From contig JAGGAJ010000003.1 in assembly GCA_017889845.1 (NCBI GenBank), positions 1-32,865 of the forward strand: a stretch of DNA of 32,865 bases, in the 5' to 3' direction. The notes below the pieces were generated by a model. The model worked only from the letters and a program-made list of their open reading frames with translations. It was not told the DNA's origin and did no database searches. The translations under genes were made by a program, and so were the position numbers. Shown here in pieces: positions 8,918-18,593 of this stretch. The first letter of the stretch is position 1. Each line of letters opens with the position of its first letter. Origin of the DNA: Deltaproteobacteria bacterium (GTDB lineage: Bacteria > Desulfobacterota > Deferrimicrobia > Deferrimicrobiales > Deferrimicrobiaceae).

Positions 8918-9727
8918 GTGATCGAGATCCGGGGCTTGAGCAAGCGGTTCGGAAAGAAGGTGGTCCTCGACGGCCTCGACCTGACGGTGCCGAAGGGGAA
9001 GAATACCGTCGTCATCGGCGGCAGCGGCACGGGCAAGTCCGTGCTGATCAAGTGCGTGGTCGGCCTGCTGCGTCCCGACGCGGGGGAGATCCGGATCGGC
9101 GGCGAGGACGTCACCAGGATGGACGAGCGGGAGCTGGTGCGGGTGCGCCGCAAGTTCGGGATGCTCTTCCAGGGCTCGGCGCTCTTCGACTCCCTGGACG
9201 TGGGGGACAACGTGGCCTTCGCCCTGCGGCGGCTGAAGATGTTCCCGGAGCGGCAGATCCAGGACGTCGTGGAGGAGAAACTGACGATGGTGGGGCTCCG
9301 GGACATCCAGCGCCTGATGCCCTCGGAGCTTTCCGGGGGGATGAAGAAGCGCGTGGGTCTGGCCCGGGCGATCGCAGCGGAGCCCGACATCCTGCTCTAC
9401 GACGAGCCGACCACGGGTTTGGACCCCATCATGGCCGACGTGATCAACGGCCTGATCGTCGCCCTGCGGGAGTCCCTGGGGGTGACCTCCATCTCCATCA
9501 CCCACGACATGGCCTCCGCATACAAGATCGCGGACACCATCGCCATGCTGTATAAAGGTAAGATCGTCGAGGTGGGCACCCCGGCGGAGATCCGCGGCTC
9601 GTCGAACCCGGTGGTCCGGCAGTTCGTGGAGGGGCGGGCCCACGGGCCCATCACGGCGGAGAGCGAGGAGTTCGTCCGGTTCGTCCGACGCAGGGACGGG
9701 GCGGCGGCCGGCGAGGAGGAGCGGTGA
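8918..9727 (+). CDS. mlaF: MlaF family ABC transporter ATPase
   Basis: Walker A GGSGTGKS, signature LSGGMKKRVGLARAIA, Walker B LLYDEPTTGLDP; GTG start. Confidence 0.94.
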   Translation: MIEIRGLSKRFGKKVVLDGLDLTVPKGKNTVVIGGSGTGKSVLIKCVVGLLRPDAGEIRIGGEDVTRMDERELVRVRRKFGMLFQGSALFDSLDVGDNVAFALRRLKMFPERQIQDVVEEKLTMVGLRDIQRLMPSELSGGMKKRVGLARAIAAEPDILLYDEPTTGLDPIMADVINGLIVALRESLGVTSISITHDMASAYKIADTIAMLYKGKIVEVGTPAEIRGSSNPVVRQFVEGRAHGPITAESEEFVRFVRRRDGAAAGEEER

Positions 9728-11247
9728 TGTCCAGGGAGGCCCGCGTCGGGATCTTCGTCCTGGTGGGACTGCTGGTCCTGACGTATTTCACCTTCCGCGT
9801 CAGCAAGTGGGGGCTGATCGCCGAGAGAGGGTACAAGCTCACGGTGGACTTCGAGACCGCCGCGGGGCTGGAGCCCAAGGGGGACGTGAAGATGGCGGGG
9901 GTTCCCATCGGCAAGGTCGAGGACATCCAGCTCGTCGGGAACCGCGCCCGCCTGGTCCTGCGGGTCCGCCCCGAGGTGCGCATCCCCGTCGACTCGGTCG
10001 CCTCCATCCAGACGCAGGGACTCCTGGGGGAGAAGTACGTGGAGATCCTCCCGGGGAAGGATCCCCAGCGGATGCTCCCCGCGGGCGGGCAGGTGACCAA
10101 CACCCTGACCCCGACCAACCTCGACGAGATCGTCCGCAAGGTGGAGGGGATCAGCGAGGACGTGAAGAAGTTCACGTCGACGCTCGCCGAGACGTTCGGC
10201 ACGGAGGAGGGGAAACAGGCGCTGGGGGACATCCTGCGGGACGTGCGGACCGCCACGGCCTCCCTGCGGAACGTAGTCGAGGGGAACGAGGAGCGGTTCG
10301 ACCGGATCCTCGTGAACATCGACCGCCTCTCGGGGGACCTCTCCGACATCTCCTCGGCGAACAAGGAAGACGTCCGCGTCGCCATCGCCAACCTGCGCGC
10401 CTTCTCGGAGACGCTCAAGACCGAGACCCCCCAGCTCGCCCGCAAGCTCGAGGCGATGAGCGACAACGTGAGCGTGGTGGTGGGGGAAAACCGGGAGAAC
10501 CTGAAGGAGAGCATCCAGAACCTGAAGACCGCCTCGGCGAAGCTGGACAACACCCTGGACGCGGCGGGCAAGGTGATTACGCGGATCGAGCGGGGCGAGG
10601 GGACCATCGGCAAGCTCGTCAGCGACAACACGGCGTACGCCTCGCTGACCGACACGTTGGACGGCATCAACCGGTACGTGCGGAAGTACGACGCCCTCCG
10701 GATGACCCTGGTCCCGTGGGTCGAGTTCCAGACCCAGAGCTCGGACTGGAAATATTACCTGAACCTGAAGATCCAGCCGACCGCGGACAAGTACTACCTC
10801 GTGGGCGTGGTCAACGACCCGAAGGGGAAGCGCACGGAGACCACCACCGTCACCTCCGTCAACGGCGGGACGCCCGTCGAGACGCAGCAGGTCGAGCTCT
10901 CGAACAAGTGGCTGTTCAACGCCCTGCTGGCGAAACAGTTCTCCCGGGTCACCCTGTACGGGGGGATCATCGAGTCCGCGGGGGGCCTGGGGCTCGAGTA
11001 CGAGATCGCGAAGAACCGGTTCAACGTCGGGCTGCAGGCGTACGATTTCAACCGCCCCGGCGACAACCGCGCGCATTTGAAACTGTACGGCAACTATGAT
11101 ATCGTCAAAAACCTTTTCATCACGGGCGGGGTGGACGACTTCATCAACCGCGAGTCGCAGTTGCGGACCCCCTTCATCGGTTTCGGGATCAAGTTCCCCG
11201 ACGACGACCTGAAGACCGTGGTGGGAGCCGTACCCCTCCGGCCGTGA
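9724..11247 (+). CDS. mlaD: MCE-domain (MlaD family) protein with long helical region and C-terminal beta-rich domain
   Basis: N-terminal TM then MCE domain (GYKLTVDFETAAGLEPKGDVKMAGVPIGKVEDIQL...GLLGEKYVEILPG); overlaps mlaF by 4 bp (ATGA-type). Confidence 0.92.
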   Translation: MMSREARVGIFVLVGLLVLTYFTFRVSKWGLIAERGYKLTVDFETAAGLEPKGDVKMAGVPIGKVEDIQLVGNRARLVLRVRPEVRIPVDSVASIQTQGLLGEKYVEILPGKDPQRMLPAGGQVTNTLTPTNLDEIVRKVEGISEDVKKFTSTLAETFGTEEGKQALGDILRDVRTATASLRNVVEGNEERFDRILVNIDRLSGDLSDISSANKEDVRVAIANLRAFSETLKTETPQLARKLEAMSDNVSVVVGENRENLKESIQNLKTASAKLDNTLDAAGKVITRIERGEGTIGKLVSDNTAYASLTDTLDGINRYVRKYDALRMTLVPWVEFQTQSSDWKYYLNLKIQPTADKYYLVGVVNDPKGKRTETTTVTSVNGGTPVETQQVELSNKWLFNALLAKQFSRVTLYGGIIESAGGLGLEYEIAKNRFNVGLQAYDFNRPGDNRAHLKLYGNYDIVKNLFITGGVDDFINRESQLRTPFIGFGIKFPDDDLKTVVGAVPLRP

Positions 11248-11293
11248 CGCCGTACCCCCGAACGCATCCACCGTGAAAGAAGGGCAGCAGACC

Positions 11294-12847
11294 ATGGCGA
11301 GAATCCACCGGGCGATCATCAGCGTATCCGACAAGGCCGGAATCGCGGAGTTCTGCCGCGCCCTCTCCAGGCTGGGCGTCGAACTGTACGCCTCCGGGGG
11401 AACCGCGAAACTCCTGCGGGAGAAGAAGGTCCCGGTCCGGCTGATCGAGGAGTACACCGGCTTCCCCGAGATGCTGGACGGCCGGGTGAAGACGCTGAAC
11501 CCGAAGATCCACGGCGGGCTGCTCGCCCTGCGCGGGAACCGCGAGCACATGAAGACGATCGACGCCCACGGGATCCTCCCCTTCGACATGGTGGTGGTGA
11601 ACCTGTATCCCTTCGAGGCGACCGTCGCGAGGCCCGGCTGCACCCGGGAGGAGGCGATCGAGAACATCGACATCGGGGGCCCCTCGATGCTGCGCTCCGC
11701 GGCGAAGAACTGCCAATCCGTCGCCGTGGTGTGCGACCCGGCGGACTACCCGGACATCCTCGCGAAGCTGAAGAAGAACACCGGGAACATCGACGGGGAT
11801 ACCCTCGCCGGGCTGGGCCGCAAGGCCTTCGCCCTGACCGCCCGGTACGACGCGGCCATCTCGAACTACCTCGGCGGCGGGAGCGACCCGTTCCCGGCCA
11901 CCTTCACCTCCCAGTGGCGGAAGGCTCAGACCCTCCGGTACGGCGAGAACCCGCACCAGGCCGCCGCCTTCTACGCCGATTCGGCCATCCCGGACGAGCC
12001 CACCCTCGGCGGGGCCCGGCAGATCCAGGGGAAGGAGCTCTCCTACAACAACATCGTCGACATCGACGCGGCGCTGCAGCTCGCCCTCGAGTTCGACACC
12101 CCCGCGGCCGTCATCATCAAGCACACCAACCCGTCCGGCGCGGGGATCTCGAAGCGGCGGCTGGTGGACGCGTTCAAGAAGGCGAGGGAGTGCGACCCCG
12201 TCTCCGCCTACGGGGGGGTGATCGGATTCAACCGCGCGGTGACCGGCGAGACGGCGCGGGAGGTGGCGAACACCTTCTTCGAGGCGATCATCGCACCCTC
12301 CTACGACAGGGACGCCCGGAAGATACTCTCGGCGAAGGCGAACCTGCGGGTGCTGGAGACGGGAGGCGTGTTCCGGTGGTCCGGCCGGCCGACCTTCGGG
12401 ATGAAGAAGGTCAGCGGCGGGCTGCTGATCCAGACGGGCGACCGCCACGCGCTTGACCCGAAGGATCTCCGGGTGGTGACCAGGCGCAGGCCCACCGACG
12501 ACGAACTCGAGGCGCTGCTGTTCGCCTGGAAGGTGTGCAAGCACGTGAAGTCGAACGCCATCGTCTACGCGATGAAGGACCGGACCGTCGGGGTGGGGGC
12601 GGGGCAGATGAGCCGGGTGGACTCGGCGAAGATCGCCGTGATGAAGGCGCAGTACCCCACCCACGGCACGGTGGTGGCGTCCGACGCCTTCTTCCCCTTC
12701 CGCGACGGTCTCGACGTCGCGGCGAAGGCGGGCGCCACCGCGGCGATCCAGCCGGGCGGATCGGTCCGGGACGCGGAGGTGATCGCCGCCGCGGACGAGC
12801 ACGGGATGGCGATGGTGTTCACCGGCGTCCGGCACTTCCGGCACTAG
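11294..12847 (+). CDS. purH: Bifunctional AICAR transformylase/IMP cyclohydrolase
   Basis: [93 protein letters not shown]. Confidence 0.97.
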   Translation: MARIHRAIISVSDKAGIAEFCRALSRLGVELYASGGTAKLLREKKVPVRLIEEYTGFPEMLDGRVKTLNPKIHGGLLALRGNREHMKTIDAHGILPFDMVVVNLYPFEATVARPGCTREEAIENIDIGGPSMLRSAAKNCQSVAVVCDPADYPDILAKLKKNTGNIDGDTLAGLGRKAFALTARYDAAISNYLGGGSDPFPATFTSQWRKAQTLRYGENPHQAAAFYADSAIPDEPTLGGARQIQGKELSYNNIVDIDAALQLALEFDTPAAVIIKHTNPSGAGISKRRLVDAFKKARECDPVSAYGGVIGFNRAVTGETAREVANTFFEAIIAPSYDRDARKILSAKANLRVLETGGVFRWSGRPTFGMKKVSGGLLIQTGDRHALDPKDLRVVTRRRPTDDELEALLFAWKVCKHVKSNAIVYAMKDRTVGVGAGQMSRVDSAKIAVMKAQYPTHGTVVASDAFFPFRDGLDVAAKAGATAAIQPGGSVRDAEVIAAADEHGMAMVFTGVRHFRH

Positions 12848-12859
12848 GGAGGGAACGGC

Positions 12860-14146
12860 ATGGGCCTGACGGTACTGGTCGTGGGAGGCGGCGGGCGCGA
12901 GCACGCGCTGGCCTGGAAGATTTCCCGGAGCCCGCTGGTGTCGAGGCTGTACGCCGCGCCGGGGAATCCCGGTATCGCCCGGCACGCGGAGTGCGTGCCG
13001 ATCCCGGTTGCGGACCTCCAGGCGCTGCGGGACTTCGCGGTTTCGAGGAAGGTGGACCTCACCGTCGTCGGGCCCGAGGCGCCGCTGGCCGCGGGTCTCG
13101 CGGACCTGCTGGCGCGGGAGGGGCTCCTGGTGTGCGGGCCGGACCGGGCGGGCGCGCAGATGGAGGGGTCCAAGGTGTTCATGAAGACCATCCTGGCGAA
13201 GTACGGGATCCCCACCGCCGCCTTCCGGGTGTTCGACGAGTACGACGACGCGGAGCAGTACGTCCTGACGCACCGGCTCCCGGTGGTGATCAAGGCGGAC
13301 GGACTGGCGGCGGGCAAGGGCGTTGCGGTGGCCCAGACGTACGAGGAGGCGGTGGCGTTCCTCAGGGACGTGATGGAGCGCCGCGTCTTCGGCGACGCGG
13401 GGAGCCGCGTGGTGATCGAGGAGTGCCTCGCCGGCGAGGAGGCGTCCTACATCGTCTTCACCGACGGAACCAAGGTCGTCCCCCTCCCGTCCTCCCAGGA
13501 CCACAAGCGGATCGGCGACGAAGACCAGGGGCCGAACACCGGCGGCATGGGCGCGTACTCCCCCGCGCCCGTGGTCACGCTCCGGGTCGAGGAGCGGGTG
13601 CACCGCCAGGTCTTCGAACCCCTTCTGGCGGGTCTCCGGAAGGAGGGGATCACCTTCCGCGGCATCCTGTACGCGGGGCTGATGATCGAGAACGACATCC
13701 CGCGGGTGCTCGAGTTCAACGTGCGGTTCGGCGACCCGGAGGCGCAGCCGCTCTTCCTCCGGCTGAAAAGCGACCTCGTCCCCCTCCTGCTGCAGTGCGC
13801 GCAGGGGAAGATCACGGACGCGGGGATGGAGATCGACCCGCGGCCGACCGTCTGTGTGGTGATGTCCTCCGGCGGATACCCGGGGGGCTACACGAAGGGG
13901 TTCCCGATCGAGGGGATCGTGGAGGCGGAGAAGGAGGACGGCGTCGTCGTGTTCCACGCGGGGACGGCGACGGTGGACGGCCGGCTCGTCAACAGCGGCG
14001 GCCGGGTGCTGGGCGTCACCGCCATCGGCGATTCCCTGAAGGGCGCGATCGACCGCGCCTACCGCGCCGTCGGGAAGATCCACTGGGAGGGCGCGTACCA
14101 CCGGACGGACATCGGCCGCAAGGCCCTTCGCCGAGGGGCAGCGTGA
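12860..14146 (+). CDS. purD: Phosphoribosylamine-glycine ligase
   Basis: VLVVGGGGREHALAWKI; APGNPGIA; VVIKADGLAAGKGVAVAQT; DHKRIGDEDQGPNTGGMGAYSPAP. Confidence 0.97.
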   Translation: MGLTVLVVGGGGREHALAWKISRSPLVSRLYAAPGNPGIARHAECVPIPVADLQALRDFAVSRKVDLTVVGPEAPLAAGLADLLAREGLLVCGPDRAGAQMEGSKVFMKTILAKYGIPTAAFRVFDEYDDAEQYVLTHRLPVVIKADGLAAGKGVAVAQTYEEAVAFLRDVMERRVFGDAGSRVVIEECLAGEEASYIVFTDGTKVVPLPSSQDHKRIGDEDQGPNTGGMGAYSPAPVVTLRVEERVHRQVFEPLLAGLRKEGITFRGILYAGLMIENDIPRVLEFNVRFGDPEAQPLFLRLKSDLVPLLLQCAQGKITDAGMEIDPRPTVCVVMSSGGYPGGYTKGFPIEGIVEAEKEDGVVVFHAGTATVDGRLVNSGGRVLGVTAIGDSLKGAIDRAYRAVGKIHWEGAYHRTDIGRKALRRGAA

Positions 14147-14634
14147 TGGAGGGGAAAGTGCTGATCCTCATGGGGAGCGCCTCCGACGAGGAGACGATGC
14201 GCGAGGCGGCGAAGGTCCTTGACGGGTACGGGATCTCCAGCAGGATGACGGTCGCCTCCGCCCACCGGTCTCCCGCCCGCACCCAGGCCCTCGCACGGGA
14301 CGCGGAGAGGGACGGGTACGCGGTGATCATCTGCGGGGCCGGCATGGCCGCCCACCTGGCGGGGTGCGTCGCCGCGGAGACGGTCCTCCCCGTGATCGGC
14401 GTTCCCCTCCCGGGCTCGGCCCTGTCGGGCCTCGACGCCCTCCTGTCCACGGTCCAGATGCCGGGGGGGGTGCCGGTGGCAACGGTGGCGATCGGGAAGG
14501 CGGGGGCGCAGAACGCGGGGCACCTCGCCGCGCAGATGCTCTCCCTTTCCTCTCCCGGGCTTCGCGAGAAGATCCGTACCCGCCGCAAGGCGATGGCCGA
14601 GGCGGTGGAGGAGGCGGCGAAGGGGGTTTCATGA
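14146..14634 (+). CDS. purE: N5-carboxyaminoimidazole ribonucleotide mutase
   Basis: VLILMGSASDEETM...ASAHRSPART...ICGAGMAAHLAGCVAAETVLPVIGVPLPGSALSGLDALLSTVQMPGGVPVATVAIG; start overlaps purD stop. Confidence 0.96.
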   Translation: MEGKVLILMGSASDEETMREAAKVLDGYGISSRMTVASAHRSPARTQALARDAERDGYAVIICGAGMAAHLAGCVAAETVLPVIGVPLPGSALSGLDALLSTVQMPGGVPVATVAIGKAGAQNAGHLAAQMLSLSSPGLREKIRTRRKAMAEAVEEAAKGVS

Positions 14635-14723
14635 TCTCCCCCGCTCCGGAGCGCTCCCCCCGTTTCCCGCACCCGGCGGACCTCGCGGGGCGGGCCCGCG
14701 GTGCGGCGGGGGTCGCCGGGTGA
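14631..14723 (+). CDS. Possible 30-aa small ORF bridging purE and the tsaC-like gene
   Basis: ATGA overlap with purE stop at 14631-14634 and GTGA overlap with the next start at 14720-14723; MISPAPERSPRFPHPADLAGRARGAAGVAG. Confidence 0.25.
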   Translation: MISPAPERSPRFPHPADLAGRARGAAGVAG

Positions 14724-15388
14724 CGCGGCTTGTACGCCTCGACGTCGACCGGGTCGTCTACCTCCCGCAGGAGGTGGTCGCGTCCCTCAAGAGCGGCGGG
14801 ATGGTCGTGTTCCCCACGGACACCCTCTACGGGCTGGGAGTGGACCCGACATCGGAAGCGGGGCTTGCCCGCCTCTTCGCGATCAAGCGGCGCGAGGGCG
14901 GGAAGCCGATCCCGCTGCTCCTCTCCGGGACGGAGGCTGTCGACCGGTTCGCGCGCCACGTGCCGGAGGGAGCGGCCCGGCTCATGGGGCGGTACTGGCC
15001 GGGGGCCCTGACGATCGTCCTCCCCGCCGAGGAGGGCGTGGACCGGACCGTCACCGGCGGAGGAGACACCGTGGGCCTTCGCGTCCCCGACCACCCGGTG
15101 CCGCGCGCCCTCGCCCAGGCGCTGGGCGGGGCGATCACCGGGACCTCGGCGAACCGCTCGGGGAACCCGGGAGACTGGGGATCCGCCGAGGAGATCGTGC
15201 GGGAGTTCACGGGCGAGGCAGACTGGGTCCTGTGGGACGGGAAGGTCCGGCGGCCCGCGGCCCGGGGGGGCGGACCCGGGAGGCCCCCGGGATCGACCGT
15301 GATCCGGATGACCGGTGACCGGCCGGTCCTGCTGCGGGAGGGTGTCCTTCCGTTCCGTGACATCACCGAATTCCTGGAGGGAGGGTGA
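14720..15388 (+). CDS. L-threonylcarbamoyladenylate synthase (Sua5/YciO/YrdC family)
   Basis: VVFPTDTLYGLGVDP...AIKRREGGKPIPLLL...WPGALTIVL...GLRVPDHPVPRAL...ITGTSANRSGNP. Confidence 0.93.
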   Translation: MTRLVRLDVDRVVYLPQEVVASLKSGGMVVFPTDTLYGLGVDPTSEAGLARLFAIKRREGGKPIPLLLSGTEAVDRFARHVPEGAARLMGRYWPGALTIVLPAEEGVDRTVTGGGDTVGLRVPDHPVPRALAQALGGAITGTSANRSGNPGDWGSAEEIVREFTGEADWVLWDGKVRRPAARGGGPGRPPGSTVIRMTGDRPVLLREGVLPFRDITEFLEGG

Positions 15389-15395
15389 CCGGGCC

Positions 15396-16724
15396 ATGGC
15401 CGTCGTGAAGCCGTTCCGGGGTATCCACTACGACGTGAAGAAGGTCGGGGACCTGACGAAGGTGGTGGCCCCGCCGTACGATGTCATACCGCCCGAGGAG
15501 CAGGAGGCGCTCCACCGGCGGCACCCCCGGAACATCGTGTGGGTGGACTTCGGCCTCGCGCGGGAAGGGGACGGCCCCGCGGAGAACAAGTACACCCGGG
15601 CGGCCCGCTGGTTCCGCGAGTGGCAGGCCGAGGGGACACTCGTCCGGGACGCCGCCCCCGCCCTCTATTACTACGAGCAGGAGTTCTCCCTCCCCGGGAA
15701 GAAGACCTACGTCCGGAAGGGGTTCCTGGGAGCCCTCAGGCTCTCCGCGTTCGGGGAGGGGGAGGTGTTCCCCCACGAGCGGACGCTTTCCCGGCCGAAG
15801 GAGGACCGCCTTGCCCTGATGCGGGTCACGGACGCCCACATGAGCCCCATCTTCGGGCTCTTCTCCGACCCCGCCGACGAGGTGCTGAAAAGCCTCCGTT
15901 CCGGGATGGCCGCCGTGCCGGACCTCTCCGCGGTCGACGACCTCGGCGTGAAGCACCGGGTCTGGACCGTCACGCAGCCGAAGGCGTTGCTGGGGGCGGT
16001 GGAGAAGATGGCGGGCAAGGGGGTGTTCATCGCCGACGGGCACCACCGGTACGAGACGGCGCTGGCATTCCGCGACGAGATGCGCCGGAAGCACGGGAAT
16101 ACCCCCGCCGCGGCGTACGAGCACGTGCTGATGTTCCTGTGCAACATGGACGACGAGGGGATCGTCATTCTCCCCACCCATCGCGGGATCCACTCCGTGC
16201 AGGGTTTCGACCCCGAGGCGTTTCTCGCGAAGGTGCGGTCCCATTTGCCCGTGGAGACCCGCAGCGGATCGCCCGAGGACGCGATGCGTGCGGTCGACGA
16301 GGCGGGCAGGAAAGGGAAGGCGATCGGCTGGAGCACCGGCGGCGGCCGGTTCCATGTGGCCACCTTCCCGGATCTCCGGGGTTTCTGCGACGCGCGGCTG
16401 GCCAGGTTTCCGCCGCAGCTGCGCCCGCTGGACGTCGTGCTGCTGCACGGATTCCTCCTGGAGGAACTCCTGGGGATCTCTCCCGAGGCGGTGACCGCGG
16501 GGCAGTTCGTGAAATATTACAAGGAACCGGCGAAGGCCGCGGCGGACCTCTCCTCCGGGGCGATCCAGGCCGGCTTCTTCCTCAATCCCGTGTCGATCGC
16601 GGAGTTCCGGGACGTATCCCTTTCCGGGCACGTCCTCCCGCAGAAGGCCACCTTCTTCTACCCGAAGATCGGGACGGGGCTCCTCATCTTCCCCGTGTCG
16701 GGAGATGACCGCGTTCCCGGGTAG
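15396..16724 (+). CDS. DUF1015 family protein
   Basis: FRGIHYDVKKVGDLTKVVAPPYDVIPPEEQEAL; HERTLSRPKEDRLALM; FIADGHHRYETALAFRDEM. Confidence 0.9.
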   Translation: MAVVKPFRGIHYDVKKVGDLTKVVAPPYDVIPPEEQEALHRRHPRNIVWVDFGLAREGDGPAENKYTRAARWFREWQAEGTLVRDAAPALYYYEQEFSLPGKKTYVRKGFLGALRLSAFGEGEVFPHERTLSRPKEDRLALMRVTDAHMSPIFGLFSDPADEVLKSLRSGMAAVPDLSAVDDLGVKHRVWTVTQPKALLGAVEKMAGKGVFIADGHHRYETALAFRDEMRRKHGNTPAAAYEHVLMFLCNMDDEGIVILPTHRGIHSVQGFDPEAFLAKVRSHLPVETRSGSPEDAMRAVDEAGRKGKAIGWSTGGGRFHVATFPDLRGFCDARLARFPPQLRPLDVVLLHGFLLEELLGISPEAVTAGQFVKYYKEPAKAAADLSSGAIQAGFFLNPVSIAEFRDVSLSGHVLPQKATFFYPKIGTGLLIFPVSGDDRVPG

Positions 16725-17436
16725 CCCCGGCCTCCTCGTCATCCACCAGCCGGAGAGGGGGTACCGGTTCTCGATCGACTCGGTCCTCCTCGCCGGCTTC
16801 TCGGCTCCGCATTGCCGCGGCCGTGTCCTCGACCTGGGGACGGGATGCGGCATCGTCCTCCTCCTCCTGTCCCGTCTCGCCCCCGATATGGATTCCGGCG
16901 TCGGCGTCGAGATCCAGCCGGCGTTATGCGCGTTCGCGGAGAGGAACTTCCGGGAGAACGGACCGGTCCGGCGGCTTCGTGCGGTCCGGGGGGATTTCCG
17001 GCGGGAGGAGAATGTTGCCGCCCCGGGAACGTTCGACCTCGTGGTGGCGAATCCCCCGTACGGGCGTGCCGGTCACGGACGGCGCAACCCGCACCCGCAA
17101 AGGGAGGCGGCCCGGCACGGAATCCACTGTTCCCTCCGGGAACTGTTCGAGGCGGCGGAGCGGTATCTCGCCCCCGCCGGCAGGCTCGCCCTGATTCTCC
17201 CGCACGGCCGGCTTCCGGAGGTCCGGGACGGTGCCTGGCAGGTGGGTATGGGGATCGGGGAGATGCGTCCGGTCCACGCACGGAGGGGAGCCGCTCCGTC
17301 CCGTGTCCTTCTCCTTCTGGCCCGCGTGGCGGGGGAGCAATCCCGGGAACTGCCGCCGCTGTACCTCCATGAAGGGGAGGGGAAGTATTGCCCGGAGGTG
17401 GAGCGGATCTGCCGGTTATTCCGCGGGGGGACGTGA
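16705..17436 (+). CDS. SAM-dependent methyltransferase, TrmN6-like (tRNA1(Val) adenine N6-methyltransferase family)
   Basis: YRFSIDSVLLAGF, VLDLGTGCGIVLLLL, DLVVANPPYG motifs. Confidence 0.85.
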   Translation: MTAFPGSPGLLVIHQPERGYRFSIDSVLLAGFSAPHCRGRVLDLGTGCGIVLLLLSRLAPDMDSGVGVEIQPALCAFAERNFRENGPVRRLRAVRGDFRREENVAAPGTFDLVVANPPYGRAGHGRRNPHPQREAARHGIHCSLRELFEAAERYLAPAGRLALILPHGRLPEVRDGAWQVGMGIGEMRPVHARRGAAPSRVLLLLARVAGEQSRELPPLYLHEGEGKYCPEVERICRLFRGGT

Positions 17437-17874
17437 CCTGCGGTGGATGGAGCGCAGGCTCTCCCGGGTCTCCGCGTCGGACACCGAGGCGAGCCCGTCC
17501 GGGTCCGGTCCCGGCGGCAGGGGCTCGATCGCTTCCGGCTCCGGCGGGCGGCCTTCCGGATCCGCAATTTCCGCCGGCCCCACCACGAATCGCAGGTCGG
17601 TCACCGGGGACTCCGGCCCCAGGACGCGGCGGATATTCGATAGCAACGCGGGGGCGGTCATCCGCAGCTCTTGGGCCCAGGAGTGGTTCCGGACGGCGAG
17701 GGTCAGGATCCCGTTCCGGAACTTCAGGGGAAGCGCACTCGCGGCGAGCAGCGGGCCGGCGATCTCCGGCCACGCCCTGTGCAGGCCGACGAGGAGGGAA
17801 ACCTGGGGGATCCCGATGGCCTCGAGGAACCGCTCGAGGTCCGCGGAAAGGGGGATCGGTCCTTCCCGGCTCAC
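17416..17874 (-). CDS. DciA-like (DUF721) protein
   Basis: MSREGPIPLSADLERFLEAIG...VGLHRAWPEIAGPLLAASALPLKFRNGILTLAVRNHSWAQELRMTAPALLSNIRRVLG; GTG start. Confidence 0.82.
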   Translation of the reverse strand: MSREGPIPLSADLERFLEAIGIPQVSLLVGLHRAWPEIAGPLLAASALPLKFRNGILTLAVRNHSWAQELRMTAPALLSNIRRVLGPESPVTDLRFVVGPAEIADPEGRPPEPEAIEPLPPGPDPDGLASVSDAETRESLRSIHRRSRPPAE

Positions 17875-18152
17875 GACCGGGCCTGCCGGCCGCGGCGGAC
17901 CCGTCCGCCGGCGACCTGCCCCAGGAGGGCACAGGCGACGAACGCCGGAATCGCCCATGCGCTGACGTGGTGGGCCAGCCGCAGATACGCAATCAGCGGG
18001 ATGGAAAGGTGCACGCACACGAACCATCCCAGGGAATACCTGCGGAATCCCTCCCGGGCGTACCCCAAGGGGAGGTTCAGGACGATCGCGGCGGCGCCGA
18101 TCATCAGGACGACGTCCCAATGCGCCTGCTGGAAGCCGGCGGAAACGCTCAT
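17871..18152 (-). CDS. Small hypothetical membrane protein
   Basis: MSVSAGFQQAHWDVVLMIGAAAIVLNLPLGYAREGFRRYSLGWFVCVHLSIPLIAYLRLAHHVSAWAIPAFVACALLGQ; GTGA overlap with the dciA-like start. Alternative starts at 18161 and 18188. Confidence 0.65.
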   Translation of the reverse strand: MSVSAGFQQAHWDVVLMIGAAAIVLNLPLGYAREGFRRYSLGWFVCVHLSIPLIAYLRLAHHVSAWAIPAFVACALLGQVAGGRVRRGRQARS

Positions 18153-18214
18153 CCTCTCCATTATAATGTTTCCCGGACGCTTTCCCATGCGGGCGTCCTG
18201 TCCCAGGAGGCAGT

Positions 18215-18481
18215 TTGTCGCGCGTCCCGTCCCCCGTGATGGTCCTGATCTTCCGTGGCACCCACCAGGTCATGTCGGCGGAGAAGCGCCTCAAGGGGGC
18301 TGGGGTGGCCATGCGCCTGATCCCCGTTCCGCGGCACCTGACGTCCGACTGCGGACTGGCCATCCGGATTCCCCTCTCGGAGCGGGAGCGCGCCCGGGCG
18401 GTCCTGTCCGCGTCGCGGCTCCTCCCGGTATCGGCCCACATCCCGCGGGAGGACGAGGGGTACGATCCGGGGGAACTGTGA
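18215..18481 (+). CDS. DUF3343 family (putative Se/S carrier-like) protein
   Basis: VLIFRGTHQVMSAEKRLKGAGVAMRLIPVPRHLTSDCGLAIRIP matches the DUF3343 pattern with a conserved Cys; start TTG 18215, or GTG 18236 / ATG 18239. Confidence 0.82.
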   Translation: MSRVPSPVMVLIFRGTHQVMSAEKRLKGAGVAMRLIPVPRHLTSDCGLAIRIPLSERERARAVLSASRLLPVSAHIPREDEGYDPGEL

Positions 18482-18593
18482 CGGGAGTCGCGGAATTTTC
18501 CGCGCGATCGATGTGAAATCCGCTTCCCGTTTGACCGATGAGACAGGTTGGGGGGGGGAGTTTCCCCGGTGTGAGCGGGCGAATCGTTAACCC

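Noticed and set aside
9397-11673. 758-aa minus-strand ORF opposite mlaF/mlaD/purH
   Set aside because: No recognisable domain, crosses several real genes on the other strand; GC-bias artefact.
11189-14101. 970-aa minus-strand ORF antisense to purH/purD/purE
   Set aside because: Low-complexity R/H/G/P/V-rich translation lying entirely opposite well-supported purine genes; a typical by-product of high GC3.
18479-18520. DUF3343 TGA stop followed by a small hairpin (GCGGAA-TT-TTCCGC), considered as a SECIS-type UGA recoding signal
   Set aside because: Read-through would add only a short unrelated tail (RESRNFPRD...), the position is beyond the normal DUF3343 end, and the hairpin lacks convincing SECIS features.
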